A stretch of DNA of 64,000 bases from assembly GCF_030271835.1 (NCBI RefSeq), contig NZ_CP127389.1:2020001-2084000 (forward strand). Reading direction: 5' to 3'. This document shows positions 45,825 to 53,889 of the stretch, piece after piece. How positions within the stretch are numbered: position 1 is the first letter of the stretch; each line of letters starts with the position of its first letter. Below the pieces are notes generated by a model. That model made no database searches and was not told where the DNA came from. It saw nothing but the letters and a program-made list of their open reading frames with translations. This DNA is from Proteus appendicitidis. GTDB lineage: Bacteria; Pseudomonadota; Gammaproteobacteria; Enterobacterales; Enterobacteriaceae. The translations under genes were made by a program, and so were the position numbers.

Positions 45825-46317
45825 GGTTTAACTTATTGATGTATTGTAATAATCGGTTTGTATAATCAATCAAATATTCCGTTTGTGCCTTATTCTCCGC
45901 CATCATTTCGAGGAGACGTAAATAATCTTGTTGAGCTGTTTCGGTAAGTCGTGCGGGGGTTGCATCACCCATGCCGGCGGTGGCGGTGGTGCGATTATCG
46001 GAGTTGGGGCAATCGGCTTTGATGTACACCCGTTTAGTATTATTGCGCAACTCATCATTAAGCCGGCTAATATCATTTTTTGCATCGGTTAGCGCCTTTA
46101 TGTGTTGTTTATCCAGTTCTGATAAACGGGTTAGTTCTTTCTGATAGCGTTCAATAGCGTCTTGATGACTGATAACATTTTGCTTAAGGGCGAGATTGTC
46201 ACCCTTAAGCTTATGATTTTCTGCCTCTAATGTACTCATCTTCAAGAGTAAGAAGAAACACAAGATAGTCACCGCAACACCCGTGATCGCAGCAAACCTT
46301 AAACCGATTAATTTCAT
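45799..46317 (-). CDS. Rz-like inner-membrane spanin subunit
   Basis: A 172-residue protein with one N-terminal membrane helix (about 8-26) and a long coiled-coil periplasmic part (about 28-95), the layout of an i-spanin. DYLRLLEMMAENKAQTEYLI near residue 130 is typical of Rz/LysB proteins. It fuses inner and outer membranes at the last step of lysis with its nested partner Rz1 (45903-46085). It overlaps the endolysin gene by four bases. Confidence 0.87.
   Translation of the reverse strand: MKLIGLRFAAITGVAVTILCFFLLLKMSTLEAENHKLKGDNLALKQNVISHQDAIERYQKELTRLSELDKQHIKALTDAKNDISRLNDELRNNTKRVYIKADCPNSDNRTTATAGMGDATPARLTETAQQDYLRLLEMMAENKAQTEYLIDYTNRLLQYINKLNHEKACKPA
45903..46085 (-). CDS. Rz1-like outer-membrane spanin lipoprotein (nested)
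   Basis: A 60-residue lipoprotein encoded wholly inside the Rz gene in another frame. The signal peptide ends in lipobox LNGC with the lipidated C20. The mature part is proline-rich (PIAPTPIIAPPPPPAW), as in Rz1. Nesting of Rz1 in Rz is a classical arrangement, so despite its shortness this is a real gene. Confidence 0.85.
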   Translation of the reverse strand: MQKMILAGLMMSCAIILNGCTSKPIAPTPIIAPPPPPAWVMQPPHDLPKQLNKIIYVSSK

Positions 46318-46718
46318 TTCAGTACCTCGATATGAGGATAATCAGGAAAACGAGTTTCAACGGGTAAGTTGGGATCACTTTTCCAGTTTTTACCAAAACG
46401 CAATGTCACCCCTTCTTCATCTGCGGCTTGTTTGAATGCCATTAATACGGGTTCAAAAAAATGCGGTTGCCATTCCATCCCCGGTTTAATGACAGAGGGT
46501 AAAATATCAATGGCATCGCCTGTTAAATGACGGCTGTTTAATGTTTTTGAAACACCCTTTTTGACGTTTTCTTTTTGCTTTTCAAGTGTGCGAATACCTT
46601 CTATCACCGCAAAGTCTGCCGTAGAAATGGCTAATGCACGATAAGCAATTTTCACTAGTAGCGGGTTAACGCCAATAAGATTATTTTTACTGCGCTGACT
46701 GAAGATAAATTTATTCAC
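46314..46718 (-). CDS. Endolysin, M15 family L-alanyl-D-glutamate peptidase
   Basis: A 134-residue peptidase. The zinc site is SRHLTGDAIDI with H64 and D68, and PHIEV with H129. VIEGIRTLEKQKENV near residue 39 is also a family hallmark. It cuts the peptide of peptidoglycan during lysis. It replaces the lysozyme-type gpK of P2. There is no signal peptide, so it needs the holin. Confidence 0.93.
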   Translation of the reverse strand: MNKFIFSQRSKNNLIGVNPLLVKIAYRALAISTADFAVIEGIRTLEKQKENVKKGVSKTLNSRHLTGDAIDILPSVIKPGMEWQPHFFEPVLMAFKQAADEEGVTLRFGKNWKSDPNLPVETRFPDYPHIEVLK

Positions 46719-47025
46719 CTGATGCCTTCCTTAAGAATTGTTTTTCTAATGCACTCACCAATGCAGCACCAGACCAGCCAGCCATACCCGCAAAGCTACC
46801 GGCTATCTCCATTTGCCATTGAAAATAACTGGCACCTAACAGAACAAACATACCCGCAAACATGGAAACAATAATTTGTGCAATTAAAATCCCAAAGCGG
46901 AACGGCTCCCCTTTTAACACCTTGTTAGCATAACTGGCGATACTGCCAAAGAGCGCCATTAAGCTAACCAATAACGCAGTCAGCCAATTAATATTACTTG
47001 GATCTTTATAGGGCATCTTCTTCAT
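46711..47025 (-). CDS. Phage holin with a possible dual start
   Basis: A 104-residue membrane protein with three likely helices (about 14-36, 48-70, 73-95), resembling the LydA/lambda-S-type phage holins. The start at 47025 follows GGGGGAAAGG. The N-terminus reads MKKMPYKDP, so translation could begin at M1 or M4 and yield two forms differing by two lysines, as with holin and antiholin of lambda S. A longer frame reaches 47055 inside X. It overlaps the endolysin by eight bases. Confidence 0.85.
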   Translation of the reverse strand: MKKMPYKDPSNINWLTALLVSLMALFGSIASYANKVLKGEPFRFGILIAQIIVSMFAGMFVLLGASYFQWQMEIAGSFAGMAGWSGAALVSALEKQFLRKASGE

Positions 47026-47045
47026 ACCTTTCCCCCTTAAAGGGG

Positions 47046-47252
47046 TTAATCCCAAAGTTGTAAAATCGGTGTGGTGCTGTGTTGTTGTGGCGTGTCCGGT
47101 AACTCAATCACTGTGCCTGTGGGTAATATTGCCCCTAATTCAACAAGCCCCGGATTAGCTTCTAATACTTGTTCAATCATGCCGGATGACTGACCAAAGT
47201 AACGCCAACAAATATCATCTACGGTATCCCCTTGCTGGGTATAAATCCGCAT
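47046..47252 (-). CDS. X: Tail protein gpX
   Basis: A 68-residue LysM-like tail protein (MRIYTQQGDTVDDICWRYFG; NPGLVELGAILPTGTVIELP). It has the usual gpX length and lies in the P2 position between L and the lysis genes. It starts at the gpL stop. Confidence 0.92.
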   Translation of the reverse strand: MRIYTQQGDTVDDICWRYFGQSSGMIEQVLEANPGLVELGAILPTGTVIELPDTPQQHSTTPILQLWD

Positions 47253-47707
47253 TAGATAAGCTCCACCGTGTTATGGGTTTCCCCTTTGATACGTTGTAAA
47301 GCCCATTGACCATCACGCCACACTTCATCAATCACCGGTGTCATGGTGTCGGCTTTTTTATTACCTTGTGCGGTGGTATCAATATCGCGATAACGTTCGA
47401 TTAAACTGGCTTTTGCAAAACAGAACACCGCACGCTGATATAAAACCATCAGTTCACTTTCACCGTTAATCTGTTCGGCAGGCACGTCTTTTAATGTTTT
47501 TGCAGATTGACCAATGCGCCACTGATACAACTCGCGATTCACTTCAATCATGGCGTTCAGTAACGTGCTTTTCAGTCGTTCCGGTGTCACCGTGCCATCG
47601 ACGCGTGTTTGCAATTGAAAATCACGAGTCTGAATATCAGGGAAAAAGTCATTATTTTTAATGGTTTCATCATGTTGTGGCACAGGGTTAGCAGAAACAT
47701 AATCCAT
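47252..47707 (-). CDS. L: Head completion protein gpL
   Basis: A 151-residue head completion/stabilisation protein of the P2 gpL family (TPERLKSTLLNAMIEVNREL; RAVFCFAKASLIERYRDID). It closes the filled head. It lies 74 bases after M and joins X directly. Confidence 0.92.
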   Translation of the reverse strand: MDYVSANPVPQHDETIKNNDFFPDIQTRDFQLQTRVDGTVTPERLKSTLLNAMIEVNRELYQWRIGQSAKTLKDVPAEQINGESELMVLYQRAVFCFAKASLIERYRDIDTTAQGNKKADTMTPVIDEVWRDGQWALQRIKGETHNTVELI

Positions 47708-47781
47708 AGGAAAACCTTAAAATAGGTGGGCGGTGGACGAAAGAAAGCGAGTGGCTTTTTCCGTGCCGCCCTGACGTGGTG

Positions 47782-48453
47782 TCACAATACTTTTTCAGCG
47801 TCATGCTGGGCTTTGAGCACTTTGTCGAGTTGTTTTAATTCGGTTTTTATTCCGACATTAATATTTAACTCTAAGGCTCGGCTTAATACGCAGTAGCTTT
47901 CTTGTGGGCGATTATTATCGCGTAGCACTAACCCTAAGATTTTGTAGAGTTTTGCTCTCACTTCATCGGGCATATCTTCATTATCGGTAAGGGCGCGTGT
48001 ACGCTCTAACGTTGCTAAAGATACCGGTGATTTCACGGCATACGCTCGCATTGCCGAATCGGCAATTTCTTCGGCAATCACGGTGCCCGTGGTGCGGTTA
48101 ACACCGGGGATCACTAAACGGTTAGCTAATGCATAAACGGCAATATCTAACGCCCCCTCATAATCACCCGCATCAATTTTCCACAGCAAAATCGTCATTA
48201 AGACATCATCTTGCACGCCACTGCCGCCGGATAGCGCCCCATCAACCCACGGCTGATAATTGGCTAATATCTTGCGTTTATAAGCCTCTTTGCGCTCGCG
48301 TGACTGAAAATGTTTTAGCTCTTTTTTATCTGTCGCAAGACGTAACAGCATCATGTGATAGCCTTTCGTGTTGCGACTCACATGCCCACCCAATTGGGTG
48401 GACTGTTGCGCGCTTAGGCTCATGCGGTGTTTTTCCCACGGAGATAACACCAT
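47782..48453 (-). CDS. M: Terminase small subunit, endonuclease gpM
   Basis: A 223-residue gpM-type terminase subunit that cuts at cos (YHMMLLRLATDKKELK near 32; WVDGALSGGSGVQDDVLMTI near 72). It has normal length. It begins at the N stop codon. It works with gpP on the cos-like site at 53643. Confidence 0.92.
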   Translation of the reverse strand: MVLSPWEKHRMSLSAQQSTQLGGHVSRNTKGYHMMLLRLATDKKELKHFQSRERKEAYKRKILANYQPWVDGALSGGSGVQDDVLMTILLWKIDAGDYEGALDIAVYALANRLVIPGVNRTTGTVIAEEIADSAMRAYAVKSPVSLATLERTRALTDNEDMPDEVRAKLYKILGLVLRDNNRPQESYCVLSRALELNINVGIKTELKQLDKVLKAQHDAEKVL

Positions 48454-49571
48454 TATTTCGCCTTTTTATTTTCAGCCGGTGTTTCTTCCGTTACCGCGTT
48501 GTCGTCGGTAACGTCAGTGGTTTCGGGTGGTGTTTCTTCGGCATCTTTGCAAACAATATTTTCAACCAATGCCACACCGCGGAAATCTTCAACCACGAAA
48601 TCTTCATTCACTGACTCGTAGTTTTCGATGCGATCACGTTTTGCATTATCCAGCACTTGGCGACGACGAGAATCCGCAAGGAAATAAATCGACAAGTTAT
48701 CAAGACGAGTAATAAAAAAGGCATTATCAGGGAAGAACGGCGCACGTACAGCAGGTAAACCGCCAATACGTTTCTGACTGATAATGGTATCTGCTGCCAG
48801 CTTTTCGCTGTTGTTTTGGTCTTTATTGACCAGTGGGAAGTATTTATCTGCTAATAATTTGCGCCCACAAATCACAACAAGACCGGTATCGTCCTGATAT
48901 TCTGGATCAATTGCCTTATCAATGGTGTCTTGGACTAACGCATCGAAATTTTGATACGCGCGCCCTTTACCAACATAAACCGGTTTGGCTGTTGTTGTAC
49001 CGTCTTGCGTGATACTGCCCATCACATGTTCAGGCGCACGCTCGCGGACTTTTTGTAACCAGCCTGAATTCACATCTTGCAGTAAGGGATATTTTTTGCG
49101 ATCAGAGTTATCGGCGCGGTGCGTACCATTAAAACCAATCATAATGCGGTCTAATGCCTGACGGCGGATAATCGCATCACGGATACGGGTTTGAAAGTCG
49201 GTAAACTTCGCCCACATATCAATTTTCGAATATTCCAGATGGGTGTCGTAATTGGTTTTCTGGCAAAGGTAGCTATTTTTGGTCAGCTTAATCGGATCGC
49301 TTGTTTCACGGTCTTTTGCTGTTGTGTCAGTGGTACCCGCGATAGTCGAACCGATACCTAAACCAATGGCTTCACCGACTTGCTCATCAACCGGCACAAT
49401 ATTAATGTGCGTTAAAAACTCTGCCGATTGCTGGATCGTAGTTTCTAATTTTTGAGCAGCAGACGGTTCAATCGGTACTTTGGTATCGCTAAACTCTTGG
49501 GCGCTAACACCGTAAATTTTACCGAGTTGCGTCATATACGCATTAAATTTAAAACGAGTTTCTTTTTTCAT
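48453..49571 (-). CDS. N: Major capsid protein gpN
   Basis: A 372-residue P2-type capsid protein (MKKETRFKFNAYMTQLGKIYGV; QTNYDTHLEYSKIDMWAKF). It forms the HK97-like T=7 head. The C-terminal 30 residues are unusually rich in Glu and Thr. The first residues are probably removed by the gpO protease during maturation. Confidence 0.95.
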   Translation of the reverse strand: MKKETRFKFNAYMTQLGKIYGVSAQEFSDTKVPIEPSAAQKLETTIQQSAEFLTHINIVPVDEQVGEAIGLGIGSTIAGTTDTTAKDRETSDPIKLTKNSYLCQKTNYDTHLEYSKIDMWAKFTDFQTRIRDAIIRRQALDRIMIGFNGTHRADNSDRKKYPLLQDVNSGWLQKVRERAPEHVMGSITQDGTTTAKPVYVGKGRAYQNFDALVQDTIDKAIDPEYQDDTGLVVICGRKLLADKYFPLVNKDQNNSEKLAADTIISQKRIGGLPAVRAPFFPDNAFFITRLDNLSIYFLADSRRRQVLDNAKRDRIENYESVNEDFVVEDFRGVALVENIVCKDAEETPPETTDVTDDNAVTEETPAENKKAK

Positions 49572-49586
49572 GGTTTGTTCACTACC

Positions 49587-50396
49587 TTAGCAATCCGTCA
49601 GCACTTCGCCGTTATTTTCGCCACCCGTTGCCGGCGGACGATGTGAGAACGAGGCGTCTGTATTTTCAAATTGGTTTTTTAATTCCGTGAGTTGTTGCGT
49701 GAGCGCTTTTACCGCTTCGCTTTGGTCTGCGCTTTTTAATGCGGTAATTTCTGCTGAAAGGGTTTGTACTTCTTGGGCGCACAGCTCTACCGCCTGATGC
49801 ACATCGGTAAATCGCGCATCATCACTGTGTTGTTTTTTAGAAAACATCTCTTTAATGACGCTAAAAAGTCCCGGCTTATCGCTTTCTGGTTTTTCGTCAG
49901 TAAATTCGAGATGTGTTTCTTCTGCGGCAGTAAAGACGTTATCTTTGCTTTGTTTGCGCTCTGAAAGTGGGCTACTTTGTGCATTGGCACTAAATTGCAA
50001 CATTTCAGTGCCTAAACTCGCGGGGTTATCGGTTACTGCAAGACCGACCAGATAGGCTTCACCGGTATCTGAAAAACTCGGGTTAATTTCGACAGAGGTA
50101 TAAACTTTTTGACGTTTTTTATTGAGTTCAATTAAATCAGGTGTCGGATTGATCACACCGTATAATGCCAACTTACCTGCCAGTGCCCCTTCTTTGATTT
50201 CCTCGGTATACACCGATTCCACATCACCAAAGCGTGGCGCCCATGAATAGTTATAGTGATCGATATTGACTCGCGCACCATAAACCGCGGGATCAAAGTT
50301 TTTTGCAATTTGGGTTAACCATTCGCGGTCAACTCGACGCCCGTCCGTTGTCGCCCCTTCAACACAAAGACGAACCGGTTTTGATTTCTTCGACAT
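49587..50396 (-). CDS. O: Capsid scaffold and protease gpO
   Basis: A 269-residue protein. The N-terminal half is the serine protease (MSKKSKPVRLCVEGATTDGR; RVNIDHYNYSWAPRFGDVES) and the C-terminal half a helical scaffold. It directs capsid assembly and then digests itself. I chose the ATG at 50396 by family N-terminus; the frame is open to 50417. It is divergent from P across a shared control region. Confidence 0.93.
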   Translation of the reverse strand: MSKKSKPVRLCVEGATTDGRRVDREWLTQIAKNFDPAVYGARVNIDHYNYSWAPRFGDVESVYTEEIKEGALAGKLALYGVINPTPDLIELNKKRQKVYTSVEINPSFSDTGEAYLVGLAVTDNPASLGTEMLQFSANAQSSPLSERKQSKDNVFTAAEETHLEFTDEKPESDKPGLFSVIKEMFSKKQHSDDARFTDVHQAVELCAQEVQTLSAEITALKSADQSEAVKALTQQLTELKNQFENTDASFSHRPPATGGENNGEVLTDC

Positions 50397-50478
50397 GCAC
50401 ACTACTCCAGACTGCATCCGTTTATTCGTTGGTCTGTATGTTGTCGGTTAAAAGGGGCGTTAAACAATGAATAAGGTT

Positions 50479-50496
50479 TGTTTGAGAAATGGCACA
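50479..50496. promoter_or_regulatory. Ogr-binding site in the divergent O/P control region
   Basis: TGTTTGAGAAATGGCACA fits TGT-N12-ACA. It lies about 83 bases from the O start and 75 bases from the P start, so this symmetric site could serve both divergent late promoters, as in P2. The rest of 50397-50570 has no gene. Confidence 0.75.
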
Positions 50497-50570
50497 AAAG
50501 GAATGAAGCGAATCGGTGATCCACGGTCAATAGACTAGCCGTAACTTAAGCAAGAAATAGTGATTGTGCA

Positions 50571-52325
50571 ATGGCTATTACCGAAACATTTGATAACCGA
50601 AAAAAAGCAATGCACCTGTATTTTTCAGGTTACCGCATTGCCCGCATAGCGGAATCGCTAGGCGAAAAGGCGTCTACTATTCACAGTTGGAAACGCCGTG
50701 ATAATTGGGATGAAATTAATCCGACCGAACGCGCAGAGTTAACCGTTGAAGCGCGTTACTGCAAGCTTGTTTTAAAAGAAAATAAAGAAGGAAAAGATTT
50801 TAAAGAAATTGATTTATTAGGGCGTCAAATGGCGCAGTTATCCCGCATAAAAAAATATCAAAACGGCGGTAATGAAACGGACCTAAACCCTAAGATTGCT
50901 AACCGCAATAAAGGCGAACGCCGTCAGCCAGAGAAAAACTTCTTTTCAGAAGAACAAATTGAAAAGTTAGAAAATGAGTTTCGCAATACGCTGTTTGAAT
51001 ATCAAAAAGTGTGGTATCGCGCCGGTCATCACCGTATCCGCAATATTTTAAAATCCCGTCAAATCGGCGCAACGTTTTACTTTGCCCGTGAAGCCTTTAT
51101 TGATGCCCTGACCACCGGACGTAATCAGGTTTTTCTCTCCGCCAGTAAAGCGCAAGCCTATATGTTCCGTGAATACATTATCAAAATGGCATTGGAGGTT
51201 GATGTTGAATTAAAAGGCGACCCATTGATGTTAAGCAACGGTGCAACGCTCTATTTCCTTGGCACTAATGCCCGCACGGCACAAAGTTATCACGGCAATT
51301 TATATCTGGATGAAACCTTTTGGATACCCAAGTTTCAGGAGTTACGCAAAGTTACTTCAGGTATGGCCATACAAAAACATTGGCGACAAACCTACTTTTC
51401 AACACCGTCAACCATGAGCCATGAAGCGTACCCGTTTTGGTCGGGCAAGCTGTATAACCGCGGACGCAAAAAAGAAGATCGTGTTGATATTGATATCTCA
51501 CATGAAGCGTTAGTGAATGGGCGTTTATGTGAGGATGGGCAGTGGCGACAAATCGTCAATATTGAAGATGCGTTGCGGGGCGGTTGTGATTTATTCGATT
51601 TAGAGCAACTCAAAAAAGAGTATAGCCCAGACGAATATAACAACCTGCTTATGTGTCACTTTATGGATGATATCGAATCTCTATTCAACTTTAACATGAT
51701 GCAAAATTGCATGGTGGACAGTTGGGAGGTGTGGGATGACATTCAACCGTTAGCCCTTCGCCCTTATGCCTATAATCCTGTTTGGGTAGGTTACGACCCC
51801 AGCAAAGGCGGTGAAAATGGTGATAGTGCCGGTTGTGTGGTTATCGCTCCGCCGAAAGTACCAGGAGGGAAATTCCGCATATTAGAACGCCATCAATGGC
51901 GAGGCATGGATTTTCGCGCACAAGCTGACGCCATTAAAAAAATCACCGAACGTTTCTATGTTGAATATATGGGCATTGATACCACTGGGCTAGGTCATGG
52001 TGTTTATCAAAATGTCATTCAGTTTTTTCCTGCTGCGCGTGAGTTTATTTATAACCCGAATGTCAAAAATGCTTTAGTCATTAAAGCTTATGACGTGATT
52101 AGTCACGGACGTTTAGAGTTCGATGCGCAGTGCGTTGATATCATTCAATCCTTTACTTCCATTCGCCGTACTACCACCGGAAGCGGTAACCGCCCTACTT
52201 ATGAAGCCTCACGCAGTGAAGAAAGCGGACATGCTGACCTTGCATGGGCAACGATGCACGCCCTTTTCAACGAACCATTAACTGGCACCACCGAGAACAG
52301 TAATAACATTGTGGAGATTTATTGA
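50571..52325 (+). CDS. P: Terminase large subunit gpP
   Basis: A 584-residue packaging ATPase. The N-terminus has a helix-turn-helix (YRIARIAESLGEKASTIHSW), then the ATPase domain (KSRQIGATFYFAREA as Walker-A-like, LYLDETFWI as Walker B) and a nuclease-fold end. It powers DNA entry through the portal. The stop TGA overlaps the Q start. Confidence 0.95.
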   Translation: MAITETFDNRKKAMHLYFSGYRIARIAESLGEKASTIHSWKRRDNWDEINPTERAELTVEARYCKLVLKENKEGKDFKEIDLLGRQMAQLSRIKKYQNGGNETDLNPKIANRNKGERRQPEKNFFSEEQIEKLENEFRNTLFEYQKVWYRAGHHRIRNILKSRQIGATFYFAREAFIDALTTGRNQVFLSASKAQAYMFREYIIKMALEVDVELKGDPLMLSNGATLYFLGTNARTAQSYHGNLYLDETFWIPKFQELRKVTSGMAIQKHWRQTYFSTPSTMSHEAYPFWSGKLYNRGRKKEDRVDIDISHEALVNGRLCEDGQWRQIVNIEDALRGGCDLFDLEQLKKEYSPDEYNNLLMCHFMDDIESLFNFNMMQNCMVDSWEVWDDIQPLALRPYAYNPVWVGYDPSKGGENGDSAGCVVIAPPKVPGGKFRILERHQWRGMDFRAQADAIKKITERFYVEYMGIDTTGLGHGVYQNVIQFFPAAREFIYNPNVKNALVIKAYDVISHGRLEFDAQCVDIIQSFTSIRRTTTGSGNRPTYEASRSEESGHADLAWATMHALFNEPLTGTTENSNNIVEIY

Positions 52326-53353
52326 TGAGCCGTAAAAATAAAAAGAGTTTTAAAGCACAACAAACGGCAACCGCCAATAACAGCATGGAAGCCTTTACCT
52401 TTGGTGATCCCGTTCCAGTGTTAGATAAACGAGAAATTTTTGATTATCTGGAGTGTGCGCAAATTGATAATTGGTATGAGCCACCAATTAGCTTTGATGG
52501 GTTATCAAAATTATTTCGTGCGGCAACGCATCATAGCAGTGCGATTTATGTGAAACGTAATATTTTAGTCAGCACGTTCCAGCCTAACCGTTTTCTCTCT
52601 AAGTTAGACTTTAGCCGGTTTGCGCTCGACTTCTTAACCTTTGGCAATGCCTATCTTGAACGGCGTAATAATATGGTGGGTAACTTATTAAAACTCACAC
52701 CAACGTTAGCAAAATATACCCGCCGTGGTATTGCTGATGATAGCTATTGGTTTGTACGCTATGGCTATCACTCAAAACCGTATGAATTTAAGCCCGGTAG
52801 CGTGTTTCAGTTATACGAACCCGATTTAAATCAAGAGCTATATGGATTACCGGAATATCTGGCATCCACTATGTCAGTGCTACTGAATGAAGCCGCTACC
52901 CTATTCCGTGTTAAGTATTATCGCAATGGTAGCCATGCCGGATTTATTTTATACGTCAGTGATGCATCACAAAACCAAAGTGATATTGATAAAATTCGTG
53001 ATGCAATGAAAAATTCCAAAGGCCCCGGCAATTTCCGCAACCTGTTTATCCACGCACCGAACGGCAAGAAAGACGGGGTACAAGTTATTCCACTAAGTGA
53101 GATTGCGGCAAAAGATGAATTTATGAATATCAAGAATGTTAGCCGTGACGATATGTTAGCCGCACACCGTGTACCGCCTCAAATGATGGGGATCATTCCA
53201 CAGAATACCGGTGGCTTTGGCGACGTAGAAAAAGCGGCAAAGGTTTTCTTTCGTAATGAGTTGGCGCCACTGCAAAGCAAGATATTACAGATTAATGATT
53301 GGCTAGGTGAAGAAGTGATTAAGTTTGATAAGTACACATTAGATGATGAGTAA
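52325..53353 (+). CDS. Q: Portal protein gpQ
   Basis: A 342-residue portal protein of the P2 family (NRFLSKLDFSRFALDFLTFGNAYLE is spread over about 80-105; HRVPPQMMGIIPQNTGGFGD near 285). It has normal length. The ATG at 52325 overlaps the P stop by one base. A terminator follows 17 bases after the stop. Confidence 0.94.
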   Translation: MSRKNKKSFKAQQTATANNSMEAFTFGDPVPVLDKREIFDYLECAQIDNWYEPPISFDGLSKLFRAATHHSSAIYVKRNILVSTFQPNRFLSKLDFSRFALDFLTFGNAYLERRNNMVGNLLKLTPTLAKYTRRGIADDSYWFVRYGYHSKPYEFKPGSVFQLYEPDLNQELYGLPEYLASTMSVLLNEAATLFRVKYYRNGSHAGFILYVSDASQNQSDIDKIRDAMKNSKGPGNFRNLFIHAPNGKKDGVQVIPLSEIAAKDEFMNIKNVSRDDMLAAHRVPPQMMGIIPQNTGGFGDVEKAAKVFFRNELAPLQSKILQINDWLGEEVIKFDKYTLDDE

Positions 53354-53370
53354 CATCACCGCACAAAGAA

Positions 53371-53400
53371 CAATACCGCCGACACTGGCGGTATTGTTTT
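53371..53400 (+). terminator. Terminator after the portal gene
   Basis: A perfect 10-bp stem, CAATACCGCC and GGCGGTATTG, with a 6-base loop, followed by TTTT. Confidence 0.85.
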
Positions 53401-53642
53401 ACCTGTAAGGTATAAGTATCGGTCTGACTAATAATAATAGTGACCCAATTCTATTATACCGCTTACCCCTTGATAAGGCGAATCCGCCTAATTTTTACCC
53501 TCTCAAACCCGTATTAAATGCGCCTACAATCCATTTTAAGCGCATGTAATTTGTTTGACATTCCGATAACTGTATCTTGTTTTAATCGTTCTACGCGCTG
53601 GAAATTTGCGAGGAATAATGTTTTCAACCCCCTCAAAACGCA

Positions 53643-53661
53643 ATCGTGACCCCGCCACGCC
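53643..53661 (-). other. cos-like cohesive-end site
   Basis: On the minus strand the 19 bases read GGCGTGGCGGGGTCACGAT. The first 12 equal, as I recall them, the cohesive end of phage 186 (GGCGTGGCGGGG) and differ at one base from P2 (GGCGAGGCGGGG). The position beside Q and the orientation match P2. The surrounding non-coding stretch 53354-53889 has many short inverted repeats and no gene. Confidence 0.7.
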
Positions 53662-53810
53662 CGCGCACTAAATCGACCTCTTTTTATGCACCTGCATGAG
53701 TGCCACAAAAGCCCGTGATATCTAGTGCGCTCAAGCAACTTTGATCCTTTTTTGATCTTGCAGATTTATTCCTGTTATTGCAGATATAAATATCTAATAA
53801 TGCTCATAAA

Positions 53811-53850
53811 AAAGAAAGAGATAAATATTATTAAATTATCTCTTTCTTTT
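53811..53850 (-). terminator. Terminator of the TrlF/Ppl-like gene
   Basis: A perfect 14-bp inverted repeat (AAAGAAAGAGATAA and TTATCTCTTTCTTT) with an 11-base loop, followed on the minus strand by a T run. It marks the left border of the accessory cassette. Confidence 0.82.
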
Positions 53851-53889
53851 ATAACTTATTGAAAGGTTAATGCTTTTATAATAAATATA

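Noticed and set aside
37302..53353. Search for the tape measure gene T and gene U elsewhere in the prophage
   Set aside because: No long coiled-coil or gpU-like gene is present, so they are truly missing from the sequenced part.
53514..53738. 74-residue minus-strand frame
   Set aside because: It covers the cos-like region, which is non-coding in P2-like phages.
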